Shown: in pieces, positions 11,690 to 27,399 of the stretch
Layout: every line of letters begins with the position of its first letter
Numbering within the stretch: position 1 is the first letter of the stretch
NCBI GenBank assembly: GCA_911728435.2
Contig: OU452201.1
Location: forward strand, 2,480,001-2,544,000
DNA from: Apoderus coryli
Taxonomy: Eukaryota; Arthropoda; Insecta; Coleoptera; Attelabidae
Direction: 5' to 3'
Length of the DNA stretch: 64,000 nucleotides
Notes under the pieces: generated by a model
The model's database searches: none
What the model was told of the DNA's origin: nothing
Seen by the model: the letters and a program-made list of their open reading frames with translations, nothing else
Program-made: the position numbers and the translations under genes

Positions 11690-12958
11690 TTAGTAATGAT
11701 GATTATAGAACGGCACTGGTTGATGTTTGTAGTAATGACTAGCCTCCTGGTGTCCCAACAAACTCTGTGAATCGACACCATTATTCGTACCGAACACAAC
11801 ACCTTTGTCTTGGAATTTATTTTCACCGTATTTGCCTTGATCCGCATTGGTTTTGTCTACCAAATGTCCCGAGGAGTAATGGCCGCTATTCTGCTTTTCG
11901 CCAGCATTGAAGTGTCCGTCTTCGTGTCCACCCTTGAAGGATGATCCGCCGTTTTCGCCGAAACTGCCTTGTTGACCGGTGAAGGTGACATGACCACCTT
12001 CGTCGTTTGCTTCGTCATAGAATTCTTCTGTTTTGCCGGTTTCGTCTTTGTGGTGGGACGTTTTGAAGCCTTTGATGACATGGCCTTTTTTGTGACCTTG
12101 TTTTGCGGATTGTTCACCACCGTTTTTGCCTGGAAACAACATTTCATTCAATATATTTCGATTGTTTTATTTACAAAAAAAATAAATACCTTCACTGTTA
12201 AAATGTTGTCCACCATGATATGATTTACCATCCTCAACTAATTTCTTACCACCAACAGCATCATTGTAGTGCCCACTTTCGCCCTTCACTTCTTTTACGG
12301 CTACTTTACCCGCATTGAATCCCTCTTGACCATGATGCAATTGTTCACCAGATTGTCCATGCGCTTTCTCAAATCGTTCATCATTCAAACCCTCTTTACC
12401 TTCACTAAATTTTTTAAATTCATTCCCACCATAACCGTGATGGTAAATTGGTGCGACGTAACTGCCACCAACACCCCCACGACCTATTCCACCAGAAGAA
12501 TACCCTAGACTAGCTCCACCAAGACCTATTCCACCAGCAGAATATCCTAGACCAGCTCCACCATGACCTATTCCACCTGAAGAATATCCTAGACCAGCTC
12601 CACCATGACCTATTCCAACTGAAGAATATCCTAGACCAGCTCCACCATGACCTATTCCACCAGAAGAGTACCCTAGACCAGCTCCACCGATTCCAGCTCC
12701 ATGTAATCCTATCGCGCTTGGACCGTAACTGATTGCACCACCAGGGAATTTGTTGTATCCAATGGGGCCTTCTCCAGGATAATAACCGCCTTCAACAACA
12801 TGGTAGCCATGGACTGGTATCTGGCTTTCAGCTGTTTTCATGACGTTGTCAGTCTCGTAATGGTACTTGTATATCGGTTTTCTATCAAACTCTTCCGAGT
12901 GGACGACTGGATTATTAATGAAACTGGCGAATAGAAGATAAATCACTAAATGTAACAT
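11690..12958 (-). CDS. Secreted Gly-rich/His-rich structural protein (cuticle type)
   Basis: Two exons, 12958-12190 and 12129-11690, join in phase through a 59-bp intron and give 402 residues. A signal peptide (MLHLVIYLLFASF... to about residue 21) precedes five near-perfect repeats of a roughly 16-residue unit (GGAGLGYSSGGIGHG type) at about residues 90-165. The C-terminal half is rich in Gly, His, Lys, Asp and Glu, with GHKKGHVIKGF and HHKDETGKTEEFYDEANDEG. That last block resembles a conserved domain of uncharacterised arthropod secreted proteins that I associate with DUF4779 (memory, not searched). It ends with a His/Tyr-rich tail. A role in cuticle or another extracellular matrix is inferred from composition. 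A strong TATA promoter upstream suggests tightly stage-regulated expression. Confidence 0.85.
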
Positions 12959-13002
12959 GATGTTTTGATTTGATTAATTGAGAGAGTAAAACACTTTGAA
13001 TG

Positions 13003-13037
13003 ACTGACAATTCATGTTTGGGTGTTGATTTATATAT
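13003..13037 (-). promoter_or_regulatory. TATA box and initiator of the structural protein gene
   Basis: On the minus strand, TATATAAAT (about 13037-13029) lies about 30 bp upstream of a TCAGT initiator (13007-13003), and the ATG follows about 45 bp further at 12958. Spacing matches the arthropod TATA-Inr consensus. Confidence 0.75.
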
Positions 13038-15448
13038 ACTTACCTACTTAGTGACAAATTGTATCGATTTGCTTCAATGAATTTTGTAATTGGAAAATGT
13101 GATTCCTGTTTTCTTTCAAAAAATTAGTCATTTAGACAAAACAGATTCTAATATATTACACAAAAGGAAATGGTGTGACCTTCTAAGGTTAAAAACGTAG
13201 AACACAGGTAGGTAAGTAAATTGGAGAGGTATATTGTCCTTGGGGAATGGAAAAAGTATTTAATATAACACACCATGTTAAATTAATTAAATTTAAGCTC
13301 CATTTTTTTAAAATTAGTTGTTCAATTGATTAATTATCGCATGTTAATTAGTTGATATAAAAGAGGAATTATACGCTACTGACTATTGGGGTGAGATCCT
13401 TTTTAAATTCGATGTGTCCAGGGACGGTTTGATGGTGTTTTATGCACAGAGCCGGTTTCAAAATTATATTTTTTTAAAAAGGTATATCATGTTAGCGTTA
13501 ATTCCGCCGCTAGTAGGCTTTGGACGAGGCTACGCTGCACATTTTCAGATCTATCAATTCATTTATACCTTCGTATATAATGGTGAATCGACATTGTTCG
13601 TAAACTTATTGCCATGTAGTCCTTTTTTTATTTCTTGGAAGAAATGATAATCGTTCTGTATCACGTTTAGACAATCTGGACCAGCACATCATCCTTATCT
13701 TCACTACAGAGGCCCATAAACCCATCATGTCGTTTCAAGATGATTGGTCCTGTTGGCGCTAGCCTTTGACTCATATTTATCAAATAGACGCCAGTTTGTT
13801 CAGTATGGTGGCTTTAGATCTCCTGAATTCGTGGTTACTAGCGGTGCTCCGCAAGGAAGTAACCTGGCTCCACTGATTTTTGCCGTGTACATTAACGACA
13901 TTGTTCACGAGTCAATGTCTCTTATTCGAGGATGATTTGAAGGTATTTCGGACTATCTCAGAACCTTCCGATTGTAACGCTGTACAGAGCGATCTGAATG
14001 TTTTGACAGAATGGTGTGTGGAAAACACTGAATACCAGCAAATCCAAATGTTTAACAATGTCTAAATGCCGTAGTCCACATGAATTCGATTATCGTATAT
14101 ACGGTGCTTCCTTAGCTAGATGTGTGCTTCCTAGGGATCTTGGGATCACAGTGGTTCCTGATCTATCGTTCAATGATCATATAACGGATATATGTGGTTG
14201 TGCTCGGCGTAATTTGGGATTTATACTGATTTACTTCGGGATTTGAGAACATCGATTGTCTTATCGCCTTTTACTATGCACTAGTTAGAAGCAAGCTTGA
14301 ATATGCCTCAATTGTATGGTCTCCTATATACCAGACCCATATTCTAAAACTTGAGAAAATACAACGCAAATTTTTAAAGCATCTTTGTTTTAGAATTGAT
14401 GGTCATTTTCCTTCACGAGGTATCGAACATAGACAGCTGCTCGACAGATGTAATGCCGATTCTCTCGAATTCCGGCGAGTGTTCAGTTATCAACTATTTC
14501 TATTTAAACTGATCAATTCTCGGATTGACTGCCCCCGACTTCTTTCGCAATTAAATTTTAACGCCCCTCAATACCATTCTCGTAACCCCTATTTATTTCA
14601 ACCACCCCGATTTCGCCACAATTATGAAGGGAAACACCACTGAAAAGGGCTTGCACGCTATGTAACGGTGGGTTCTTAAATAGACATGTAAATTATTTCG
14701 GCGGAAGTGTTTGCTCCTTCTTTAAACGGGAACTAGGAGAGTATTTAAGGTCAGTCCATTTGTAGATGTTTTTCTGTATCATTGCTGTTGATGACGGTTC
14801 TAATCTTTCACGTGTATTTAATTTAATTTATAATTAATTTATACCATTGTCATATATTTTTTTTGTATTTTTGTGTTTTTTTATATTTCTGGATAATTTA
14901 TGCATAATATGTTTTGTCTTGTAATTGGGCGTAAGCCTGTTAGACATAATAAAGATTATTATTATGCAGATGACCTATAACAACATCCAAACCGATTTAC
15001 CACAATTTACACTCGTATTATTTGAATTAAATTTAGATTATTCCAACACCAAATGTCCTTTTCATGAAAAATACCCTACACGCCTATGCCAAAACACATC
15101 CACCAATCAGCTACACCCTACCACATTCTTTGGACGGAAAACTTTGGTCGATCGTGTGTGCCCAAAGCCGACGCGCCCTATTCCTCGATTTTCCGATTTT
15201 CCCTTCTATTGTAACATAGCTCTGGTTAACTTTATCTAAACTCCCTTTTATTATCTATCCTATTTACTTAATTATCAAAAACCTAAAGTGTAAATTATTG
15301 TAAAAAGTTAACAATAAAACAAAAACTGTGTTGTGCGTGTTGTAGAATTTATCAGTAATAAAGAAGATCATCGTTACGATTAGAGACTTATTTTCTAACA
15401 AAAAATAAATAAATAAAACCTTGTTCCTTTGTCAAAAAAACAATAATA
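13038..15448. other. Gene-free region with truncated LINE
   Basis: 13038-13735 shows no coding signal. 13740-14965 is a degraded non-LTR retrotransposon (listed). 14966-15448 is unique-looking AT-rich sequence leading to a candidate first exon at 15449. Confidence 0.6.
13740..14965 (+). mobile_element. 5'-truncated non-LTR retrotransposon, Jockey/CR1-like (family A)
   Basis: Reverse-transcriptase remnants in several frames: YLSNRRQFVQYGG, SGAPQGSNLAPLIFAVYIND and a degraded FADD box (EDDLKVF). Downstream blocks include KLEYASIVWSPIYQTH and [20 protein letters not shown]. Several frameshifts and stops show it is dead. The 3' end has AATTGGGCGTAAGCCTGTTA followed by an ATAATAAAGATTATT-type tail. 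A second copy of the same 3' end lies inverted at 39115-39830. Confidence 0.85.
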
Positions 15449-15477
15449 ATGTCAATGTCCGATGAAGAAATTGACGA
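15449..15477 (+). CDS. Possible alternative first exon of uridine phosphorylase
   Basis: Starts ATG and encodes MSMSDEEID plus two bases, then a perfect donor GA|GTAAGTATGG. Its phase 2 end fits exactly to the uridine phosphorylase exon at 22333, giving ...EIDEYPDGTVKL. The 5.5-kb main first exon (20991) has the same phase. I see no other downstream exon on this strand that it could serve. Being only ten codons, it could be chance. Confidence 0.5.
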
Positions 15478-16654
15478 GTAAGTATGGCTATCATTTTACC
15501 GATCCAACTTTAATTTTCCTTTATATTTCCACAACTTTGAATTGGAGTTTTTATAATTTTAATCCGAAATATGAGATTCACATTGGTAATGTCAAAATAT
15601 CGATTTAATATACCTACCATAACAAGGCGAGGCGACGTTTTTAATTCCAGATTCCGTAGAATACAGGATAAGAGCGGAAATAATAAAAATGCAATATTAT
15701 TTGTTTTTTTTTTAACAAATTCATCTGCAGCTCTAACTTCTCAGATCCATGAATCGAAGCTCATTTTGTGCAGGGCAGCAAGCGCAACACGACTCTTTTG
15801 TGTAGTGGTGCATTGTCGTGTTTTAAATCCTTCTAAGATTGAAGCGTGGTATTCTCCAGTTATACAGGGTGACTGTACAACTTTTAACCACACATTCCTC
15901 AACTAAAAATAAGCCGAGGATCATCTAGGCAAATATACCTATATAATGTTGCTTCGTTTTCCCTCTACAGGTCGCTTTCTCAAATTAATATCGATTTTCA
16001 CAAATTTTGGAACCAACAATTACTACTATTATAGGCATGTATTGACGCAAATGAAATCTTTTGTTAATGCCTGTAAATTTAAAAATGGCGCGTGATTCGT
16101 AAATAAAAGTTTTTATCTATACAAATGAGTAATTATTTCTCTACACTAGAAGAAAGATTGTCTAATTGATCGACGAGAAAATGTCTTAACATAGCTAAGT
16201 AACTATTCGGATTGCAAGAAGTGTCAAAGAAGTATGATGGCCCTATTATTCCCTAATGAGAAACGGCTACCAGTACAAAAATGAGTTGTTAATTTGGAAT
16301 TAATTAATAAAATAAATTTAATGACTAAAATTAGGCGGAATATTTCCAAAATTGGTATTAAAGACTGCCTTTTACTTTTCAACAACTTTTCCTACTTATT
16401 TCCATATCTTCGCAAATAAGTTCACTTTACTCTTGTACCATTTAAGTTTTTTCCATTTTCTGAACACCACGTATAAGTATAGTTAAATTTTTCTAACCCA
16501 ATCTTACTTTAAAGACCAGCAAAACTTTTTATCAAGTGTAACTTTTTTTGATCAAATGAAAACTAAGAAATTTTTTCCTCTTGAACATTTTCCTGTGGAC
16601 ATACTGTATATTACATATATATTTGACATTATGGAGAGATTGTAGACCATGAGC

Positions 16655-17855
16655 TTTTTTGTCCCTTTAATTTTCGTCAGCTGGACAGCTATGGGTTTGT
16701 CAATAACCTGAAATCGTTGTTTATTTCATATCTTCGAAACAGACTACAGTAAAACTACATACTGTAGTCTGTTCCGAAGATATGAAATAAACAACGATTT
16801 ACAATGGTTACAATTCCAAAAAATATAAAGCATCCTCTGGTGTGCCTCAGGGTTCAAACTTGGGTCCCCTGCTTTTCTTGATCTTGATTAACGATCTTAA
16901 CGAGTGTCTGCAAGTTAACAGGTTGTTTTTCGCTGACGATGTCAAGGTGTTCGCCACTATCGTGTCGTACGAGGACTGCATAGGTCTTCAGAGTGAGCTT
17001 GAGGCGATGGAGAGTTGGTGTAACAATAACAAGCTATATCTAAATGCTAAGAAATGTAAATGCATGTCTTATTCGAGAAGGAAAACTGCTTCAGTATCGA
17101 CTTGGACAGACTGTTCTCGCGAGATGTGTAACTTCTACCGATTTGGGTGTTACGTTTGACTCGAGATTTTCTTTCGTTCCTCATATTGACTTAAAGGCGA
17201 ATGAAGCGATTAGGGCTTATGGTTTCATTGTTAGAAATTGTACAGGCTTTAAAAATATTAACGCATTGAAAACATTGTATTTCTCTTACGTTCGTTCGAA
17301 ACTAGAGTATTGTTCAATCATCTGGTATCCTATTTATGAAGTCCATAAGTACGCAATTGAAAAAATTCAAAGGAAATTCCTTAAAGATCTCATATATAAA
17401 TCTGATGGCATTTATCCAGAAAGAGGGGTGGATAGTTCGATGCTCTGGAATAGATTTAACATCAGTAGCTTGGAGTTCCGTAGAATCCTTGCTTCTTTGA
17501 AATTTTTGTACGGTCTTTTAAATGGTAAAATCGATTGCTCTGAGTTGCTGGCTGAGATTGATATAAATGTTCCACGCCTGGGGAGTCGTAACGGATTATA
17601 TTTTACTGCAAACGTCCTATTACTAATCTCCAGTTTTTGTGATGTGCAATAATTTTAATATGATCTGTAACGATTGTTATTTTGTTCAATATTATTCCGT
17701 TTAGTTTCTTGATTGTGATTGATTTTGATTTGTTTGATTTGCTGTAATTTGATTTATTATCTTTATTATTGTTTATTATTTATAATGTTGCTCTGTAAAG
17801 GGATTTATTCTGTTGGGCAATAAACGCTTATTTATTTATTTATTGATGCGTTTTC
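16655..17855 (+). mobile_element. 5'-truncated non-LTR retrotransposon (family B) with internal inverted duplication
   Basis: RT segments: DSYGFVNNLKSLFISYLRNR, then after a disruption YNSKKYKASSGVPQGSNLGP, LFFADDVKVFATI, LYLNAKKCKCMSYSR, and a C-terminal half with RSKLEYCSIIWYPIYEVHKY. A 41-nt inverted copy (16760-16800) of the segment just before it (16711-16751) interrupts the RT frame. Removing it restores the frame, apart from one stop. The 3' end has CTGTTGGGCAATAAACGC and an (ATTT)n tail at 17835-17850. Different family from the 13740 copy. Confidence 0.88.
16711..16800. repeat. 41-bp inverted repeat inside the LINE
   Basis: Arms 16711-16751 and 16760-16800 match at 40 of 41 positions, with an 8-nt loop. 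The left arm is in the LINE's coding frame; the right arm is a reversed copy inserted into it. Confidence 0.93.
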
Positions 17856-20199
17856 GAGATAAGAAATAAAAACCATTTTATTGCATGTTCCTCTTTTATT
17901 GTTTTGCAAAATATTTACCTATATGCATACACTTACATGCGTTCGAACCAGTTCTAAAATGGTACTTAAATGGTGATGAAAATCCACGTCAGTGTTTGGT
18001 AACAAAAATAAGTCTTTGACGGTGATAAAATGTGCAAACGAAGTTCATCCTGTTGATTTTAATATTAAATTTAAAACAAAGACAAATATTTTGTTTCCCG
18101 TCTGTTGCATTTTACGTAACAATTTATTTATTATTACTAAATGCTTTATATAAATAATTTTGTAATAATAACAATAACATTTTATATACTCATTTCACGG
18201 TTATTATATTTTTCTGTAAGAGAAAGAATGAATAAAAATCCGCATTGTAACCTTGTGGCAGAGCATTAAAAAGTAACTAGCTTATTCGGAGGGTTATCTC
18301 AGTTAGTTGCTTTTATTGTTCTCTAACGCCTAAGAATTAAGTGAAACGATATTATTTTACGGAAACCAGAAGATCGTTCTTGCTTCTCGATCATAATATC
18401 ATATTGCACAAGCTTGCAGAATACCACAACTACTGAAACGTTTTGTAACAAAATTAAGCTAGATTAAAGTTGACGAGAAATAAAACAGAATATTTTTTGC
18501 ATACGATTTACAGGGTGATTTGAACATATTAAGTGTATCTTTGTGTCCAAACCAACTTCTTTTTCGGTTCTCTGCTTTATTTGACGAATAAGAAAAGTTC
18601 AAAAATCCAAAATAAAGACTAGATTTAGAGATTCCATCGTTACTTTCAGTAGTGGATTCTGATTTTTTGTGGTATTATGCTGTCAAAGGTTAAATCGCAA
18701 CTGTCAATGATCAGAGCTAGTTGGGCGATTCCGTGATTTTTCAATCACACTGTGATTTTTTAATATCAGTAATCACAGTTGGTTTTTAGCAACTTGAACA
18801 AACAAAAATACTTTACAAAAAAACTGAAGTAAAAAATCACAGTTCGTAAAATATCGCTCAACTTCAGCATTGTCTTTAAAGACAAAGACTTCAGGCAATG
18901 GCCAAGGAAGTGAGGACACGGAGTGGGGATAATTGTCTCTCTATAGTATTTAATCTTAAACTCTTTGGATGGTGGTGAAAAAAAAAACAAGGAATAACTC
19001 GATAGATAGAGATAGAAACATTACAAAGTTTGTGTTGAATACATCCTATGGACTAACGATGCTTTGTCTTTTTACATCCTGTATAGCTAGAACTGTTTTT
19101 ATACATGGGATGGGGTTCATACATAATATACCGCGAAGGTAAATTACATGCCTAACTGTGCGTAATGTACCCAGCTGCTACTAAGAATCCAACGGAAAAA
19201 TAACAATGTACAAAATAATTGAATGAAGTGGATCAGTAGTAATAAAGTTCCATTACTGTTTAGGTGTATATATCAAAAAGAATATTTATTACATTGTATT
19301 TATACCGTTAACAAAACAGTTTTAAGGTACCTACCTAGTAGTATTTTTGTGTATTCGCAAATATTGTGTTTGTTATTACGTACGTATTGTTTTTTGACGC
19401 AAACTATTTTGCATACGGGGTTTTTGATCCTCTATTCTTTTGCCTGTAATTTTAATGTTTTTTCAAAACCAACGAAACTTTAATTTCATGGATGTTGCAA
19501 GTTGTAGGAAGGCCTAATTTTGGACACAGTTGTGAAAGGTCTCATATATATTGATTTTGTATGCAAAACTCAAATCCATGTTATACTTATACAGTCTCAA
19601 AAATTAGTGAGTTCTGAGCAAGTGTTATACTAAAGTCGATTGGAGCCACCTCGTTTGTGTAATTTAGACAAGGTGACATCGAAAGTGGGTTCATCTTGAA
19701 AATATTTTGGCGATGTGGCTTCTTTCGATCTTAGTATATCCCTAAATTTGTCATAACTGTTCCAGTCTGTATGTTTAAATTTTTAATACTAATTTATATT
19801 TCTACAAATAAATATTTTATGAGAAATAATTAATACAATCTTAATCTGTCAAAATAATTGGTTCATGGCTAATATATTAAGTACAAACCTATTCAGATAA
19901 TCCAAATTTAGATAAATCATTGCTATGATTATTTTCTTGTTGTTTCAATTTTATAGTAATATACCGGGTGTTAAATAAATAAAGATTTAGACCTTTTAAT
20001 TATTGCTCAGAAATCGTTTATTGTAAATGATCTTAAATTACGTGGAATTGCACAATCATATGAGACAAAATGTATCCAACATATTTCCTTATTACGAATT
20101 GAAATAGCGACCAAATTAAATTAAGGATTCGCTGAGGTCCTATTTTGATGAAACATATGATTGCAATATAGTCAATTTATGTATTTACTTGACAGAAAA

Positions 20200-20620
20200 G
20201 AATGTTGATAGGGTTTTAAAGCTTAAGGGTGGGATTAGGTATAGTGAGGCCTTGTGAAGCCTGAAATTCCTACTCAATAATTAATTCATAAATTGAGTTC
20301 AAAATTGAGCAAATTTTTCAACTTTGGAGACATCCATTTGCGGATGAAAATCTTTACTAATAGTTATCTAATAGTAGAATTTTTGATACGGTTTTAAAGA
20401 TTAAAGTTGGGGTTACACTAGTGCGTATCAAATCGTAAAACTTTTGATTGAGTTTTGAAGATTAAGGGTGGGATTAGGTAGTGAGGTGGTTTGAAGCTGA
20501 AATATTAAAGAATTAAATTACAAAATGAGCACTTTTTGCAACTTTGTAGACATCTATTTGGGCTTTGATTGGGTTTTAGAAATTAAGGGTGAGATTAAAG
20601 GTGAAATAATAATTAATACA
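20200..20620. repeat. Degenerate direct repeats
   Basis: Blocks like GGGTTTTAAAGCTTAAGGGT / GAGTTTTGAAGATTAAGGGT followed by GGGATTAGGTA-GTGAGG recur at about 20208, 20390, 20445 and 20570. A shared CAACTTTG-AGACATC-ATTTG segment occurs at about 20318 and 20540. Old tandem duplication, roughly 180-240 bp spacing. Confidence 0.6.
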
Positions 20621-20942
20621 CAAATGGAGTTAAAAGGATCATAATTTTTTTTTACATAAATTTATTCAGGTAAAAAAACAATAATTCGTAGTTGAGACAA
20701 CATTGGACAAAAGTTCTCTTAATTCTCTCTGCATTGACTATTTCTTCTCACACTGTAGATATTTGCTGACTTATGTAAACGATATACCTATAAGTAGGTA
20801 TTACATAATTTTGTGTTGATAAATTATATCCGATATTGATAAATACTAGCATTGATTGCAGAAACCCAACGTTTATTCTGATTGGGGAAATAACATGCAA
20901 AATATTTTATCTAATCTTTCGCATTACAAGTGTTAACGCGGA

Positions 20943-20980
20943 GTATTTAACATCTCTATCTAGTATCCCAAATTTTCAGT
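20943..20980 (+). promoter_or_regulatory. Proximal promoter of uridine phosphorylase
   Basis: TATTTAA at about 20944-20950 lies about 30 bp ahead of a TTCAGT initiator (about 20975-20980). The start codon at 20991 would leave an unusually short leader of about 12-15 nt. Consensus fit only. Confidence 0.5.
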
Positions 20981-20990
20981 AGTGACAAAA

Positions 20991-24188
<3,198 letters not shown>

Positions 24189-25129
24189 AAATGGCCGCAA
24201 ATCCTAACAATTACTGCTCGGGAATATCAAATAGTATTATAACAAGAAGAAGAAATTTGTATAACATCGAATATGTAAGAAAAATATTATTTTAACGGTT
24301 TCCCTGCTAGGGAAAAAATACCTCGATGACAGTGACTGCCAAGTTGATTACTTAAATGTTATTATGTACTTATTATTATTTTTTCAAAGTAGTTGCTAGG
24401 TTTGGTAGGCACTGTATAATTAAAATAGCGTAATTTGTTGTTAAATTATTATTTTCGTTCGTTAAATGTTGATAATTTAATTTATAAATATAATATAATT
24501 ATTGTTAGTTAGCTGGAAAGGGATCAGCACAAAAAAATAAAAGATTCTCATCATAAATAATATTCAAAGTAATACTACTGTCATAAACAATAATAAGTCT
24601 TCAAAAAATTGATCACCCCTTTTATGTGCGACATTTAAGTTTATCTGTCATTTTCGTTAGGCTTCTGTTCCATGTGGTGAGGTTTCAATGTTTCTAGAAT
24701 ATTTAACGGATTGTAGGGGTCTTGTAAATTATCGACCAGAAAGAAATAACGACTTTTTTAATTTTTTTTTCCATGGGATTAATAATAAGACTATTTTGAA
24801 CAAAATTAGGTACGGATGGACACAAAATAATCAGTGTTTATATTTTTTTCAGTCTAATATGTGTTAGACTATTGCATACTTAACGTAGGTATGTACTTAC
24901 GCACTGTATATCATTGACATGGACATGTTGTGGTTAGTGTCATAATAGAATAACTAGATGCCAGCGTTGCCAGATTGTATAACAGATTTCAAGAAAACTA
25001 CTATAAATATATTTATGTATTTTATTAATGGACCTGTGCGGGAAAGTAATTAGAAATAACAAAGTAAAAATAATAATTAGATATAATTAAATCAGTTAGC
25101 CGACGTCTGCTCCACAAAATAAACATATA

Positions 25130-25860
25130 TATTGTTCAATTATACTAACTACCTACCTAACTAATTACCTATCTACCTACCTAACATGCAACCTAAACCT
25201 CAAGCGCACGTATCAAGCCTGCACATGGCAAGGGTTTCGCCCTTGTTAACTTACTTACTAACTAATCTGCAACCTGAACCTCATGCGCACATATCAGGCC
25301 TGCACTTGGCAAGGGCCCTTGCTATCCTACTTAATTACCTACCTAACTAACCTCTTACCTACGTAACTAACCTCCTACTTACCTAACTATCTTTCTACCT
25401 ACCTAACTAACCTCCTACCTACCTAACTAACCTCCTACCTACCTACCTAACTAACCTCCTACCTACCTAACTAACCTCCTACCTAACTAACCACCTATCT
25501 ACCTTACTAACCTACCTAACTAACTAACCTCCTACCTACCTAACCTCTTACCTACCTAACTAACCCGAAACTTAAACCTCATGCGCACATATCAGGCCTG
25601 CACTTAGCAAGGGCTTCGCCCTTGCTATCCTACTTAACTACCTACCTAACTAATTATCTACCTACCGAGCTAACCTCCTACCTAACTAACTAACCTCCTA
25701 CCTAACTAACTAACCACCTACCTACCTAATTAACCACCTACCTACCTACCTAACTAATCTGAAACTTAAACCCCATGCGCACAATTCGGTCCTGCACTTA
25801 GCAAGGGCTTCGCCCTCGCTAACCTGCTTACCTAACTAATTTGCAAGCTAAACCTCATGC
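25130..25860. repeat. CCTA-rich satellite with an interspersed hairpin module
   Basis: Irregular runs of ACCTACCTAACTAACCTCCT-type sequence are punctuated by a roughly 70-bp module. The module reads AACCTCATGCGCACATATCA...CCTGCACTT, then GCAAGGGCTTCGCCCTTGC, an 8-bp hairpin stem with a 3-nt loop. Four module copies start near 25186, 25268, 25566 and 25762, with a partial fifth at about 25845. Copies vary, and one (near 25300) has lost half the hairpin. Confidence 0.9.
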
Positions 25861-26174
25861 GCTCATATCGTTATTTCGTTCTGGTCGATAATTTACAAGA
25901 ACCATTGTGGGTCTCACCAATGAGCACGTACCTTTTTTTAAATTTTGGTAATGAAACCATTAGCATAATTCCAACTGTAGGCACAGTGTTGGGCATTGAG
26001 TTTATAACATCCGATACAATATGCACTCGTAATTATTTTTTTCAACAATCATAGAGGTACTTAAGTACAAACATTTTTGAAATCCCATCACTATACGAGC
26101 AATTAGTATTAAGTAAAATATCTTATGTAATATGCCCTGTGTTTTTGGAAAATCCTAGAAATAAGCTATTGATA

Positions 26175-26196
26175 ATATATATATATATATATATAA
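26175..26196. repeat. (AT)n microsatellite
   Basis: About eleven AT units in otherwise unremarkable sequence. Confidence 0.9.
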
Positions 26197-27399
26197 TTAT
26201 TGTAATGAGTATAAATGTACAGAGTGTCCCATTTAAAATGCATTCTTCAGTAGGTAAACGTTAAAACTGTTTTTATAATAGAAAAAATTATTTCAAAATG
26301 TAACGTCTTTATAACTGTTAACTGTCTTATTCAAAGAAATGTCAAATTTAACCGGCAATGAGAAATATCAGCAATTTTCACTCATTGACCGGTAGGTATC
26401 ATCTCACATCAGCCCTGGTGGGCAATTCTTGCAATACGGTGAGTAGAACGAGGCACAATTAACTAAATTAGAACAGCGTTGCCTTTGTTCTCTCGGTTGT
26501 TTGTTTCTAGACCGTATAAAGATTAATTAGGGTAGCATTAAAAGATTTTTGTGTTAATAACGTATACAAAATATTTAGTCAAAAACGTTTACTTACTAGA
26601 ATGGATTTCAATGGATGATTTTGCACACTCTACAAACAATTGTTAAGACATATCTCCATATTTACCATTATAAATTACTCAGGCAAATGGCATCACTTAA
26701 ATTGATTTTCATTTTCAATCAAAGGTATTTATTATTGACATTTATATAGGTTCTAAGATTTAAAATATTGCAAAATAACTGTTAAGATGTACAACTAATT
26801 AATGGTATGCTTCGATTCGTTTAGGTGTTATCCTTCATAAATGCGAGTTCGTTTTAAAATTTCGATTGACAGTTAAGTGAGAAATTAACTCAACATATAT
26901 GTTTCATCAGCTCAGCTGTAGAAGGAAAACACCTAATGACGTCATTTGCGAATTGTTGCAGCAGCCATATTTACCACATAACTCATTTGACTGATGTGAG
27001 ATATTCTCCTCAAACTCCGTTGTATTAGCTTACAAAAGGATTTTTTTTGTGAATTAAATACATAAATATTGTATATTAATAAAACATTGTACTGATTAAG
27101 GTGCGTAAGTTTTAAGAGTTCAGAGAAATAAACAGAAATAATGCAGTAAGTTTTTAAGTTTATATGAAAAACACCTATGGCTGGAAAAACAATTAAATTT
27201 TTTAATGTTATAATGACTCTGCATACCTTATTACTTAATACCATAATGTTTTCTGATATTTGAAATATATTAATGCATTTAATTTTCTTGTTTTATTTTT
27301 ATATTTAGCTCTTCAAACGTTAGCTCAACTGTTGATTGCTTTGTAAACATTGTATGGATGGCGGCTACTCGATTCACATTTGACACAAATACACAGTTA

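Larger units (their letters stand above)
15478..20942. other. Intron or intergenic, mostly featureless, with one LINE
   Basis: Between the possible distal first exon and the proximal promoter of uridine phosphorylase. Contains the LINE at 16655-17855 (listed). Degenerate roughly 200-250-bp direct repeats occur at 20200-20620 (listed). The rest (15480-16650, 17860-20190) shows nothing beyond scattered short open frames with no family resemblance. Confidence 0.55.

Noticed and set aside
13414..13647. 77-codon plus-strand frame upstream of the LINE
   Set aside because: No domain, no splice context and atypical composition; looks like chance in AT-rich DNA.
15571..15906. 111-codon plus-strand frame
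   Set aside because: No similarity recognised and it ends in repeat-like sequence containing the ACAGGGTGA motif.
17940..17975. Possible tRNA T-arm (GTTCGAACC)
   Set aside because: No matching acceptor stem, D-arm or anticodon arm can be drawn around it.
25130..25860. Possible interstitial telomere repeat (CCTAA)n
   Set aside because: Units are irregular mixtures of CCTA, CTAA and CTCC, not clean pentamers, and contain a foreign module.
26942..27244. 100-codon minus-strand frame
   Set aside because: Low complexity, no family resemblance and no promoter or splice signals.
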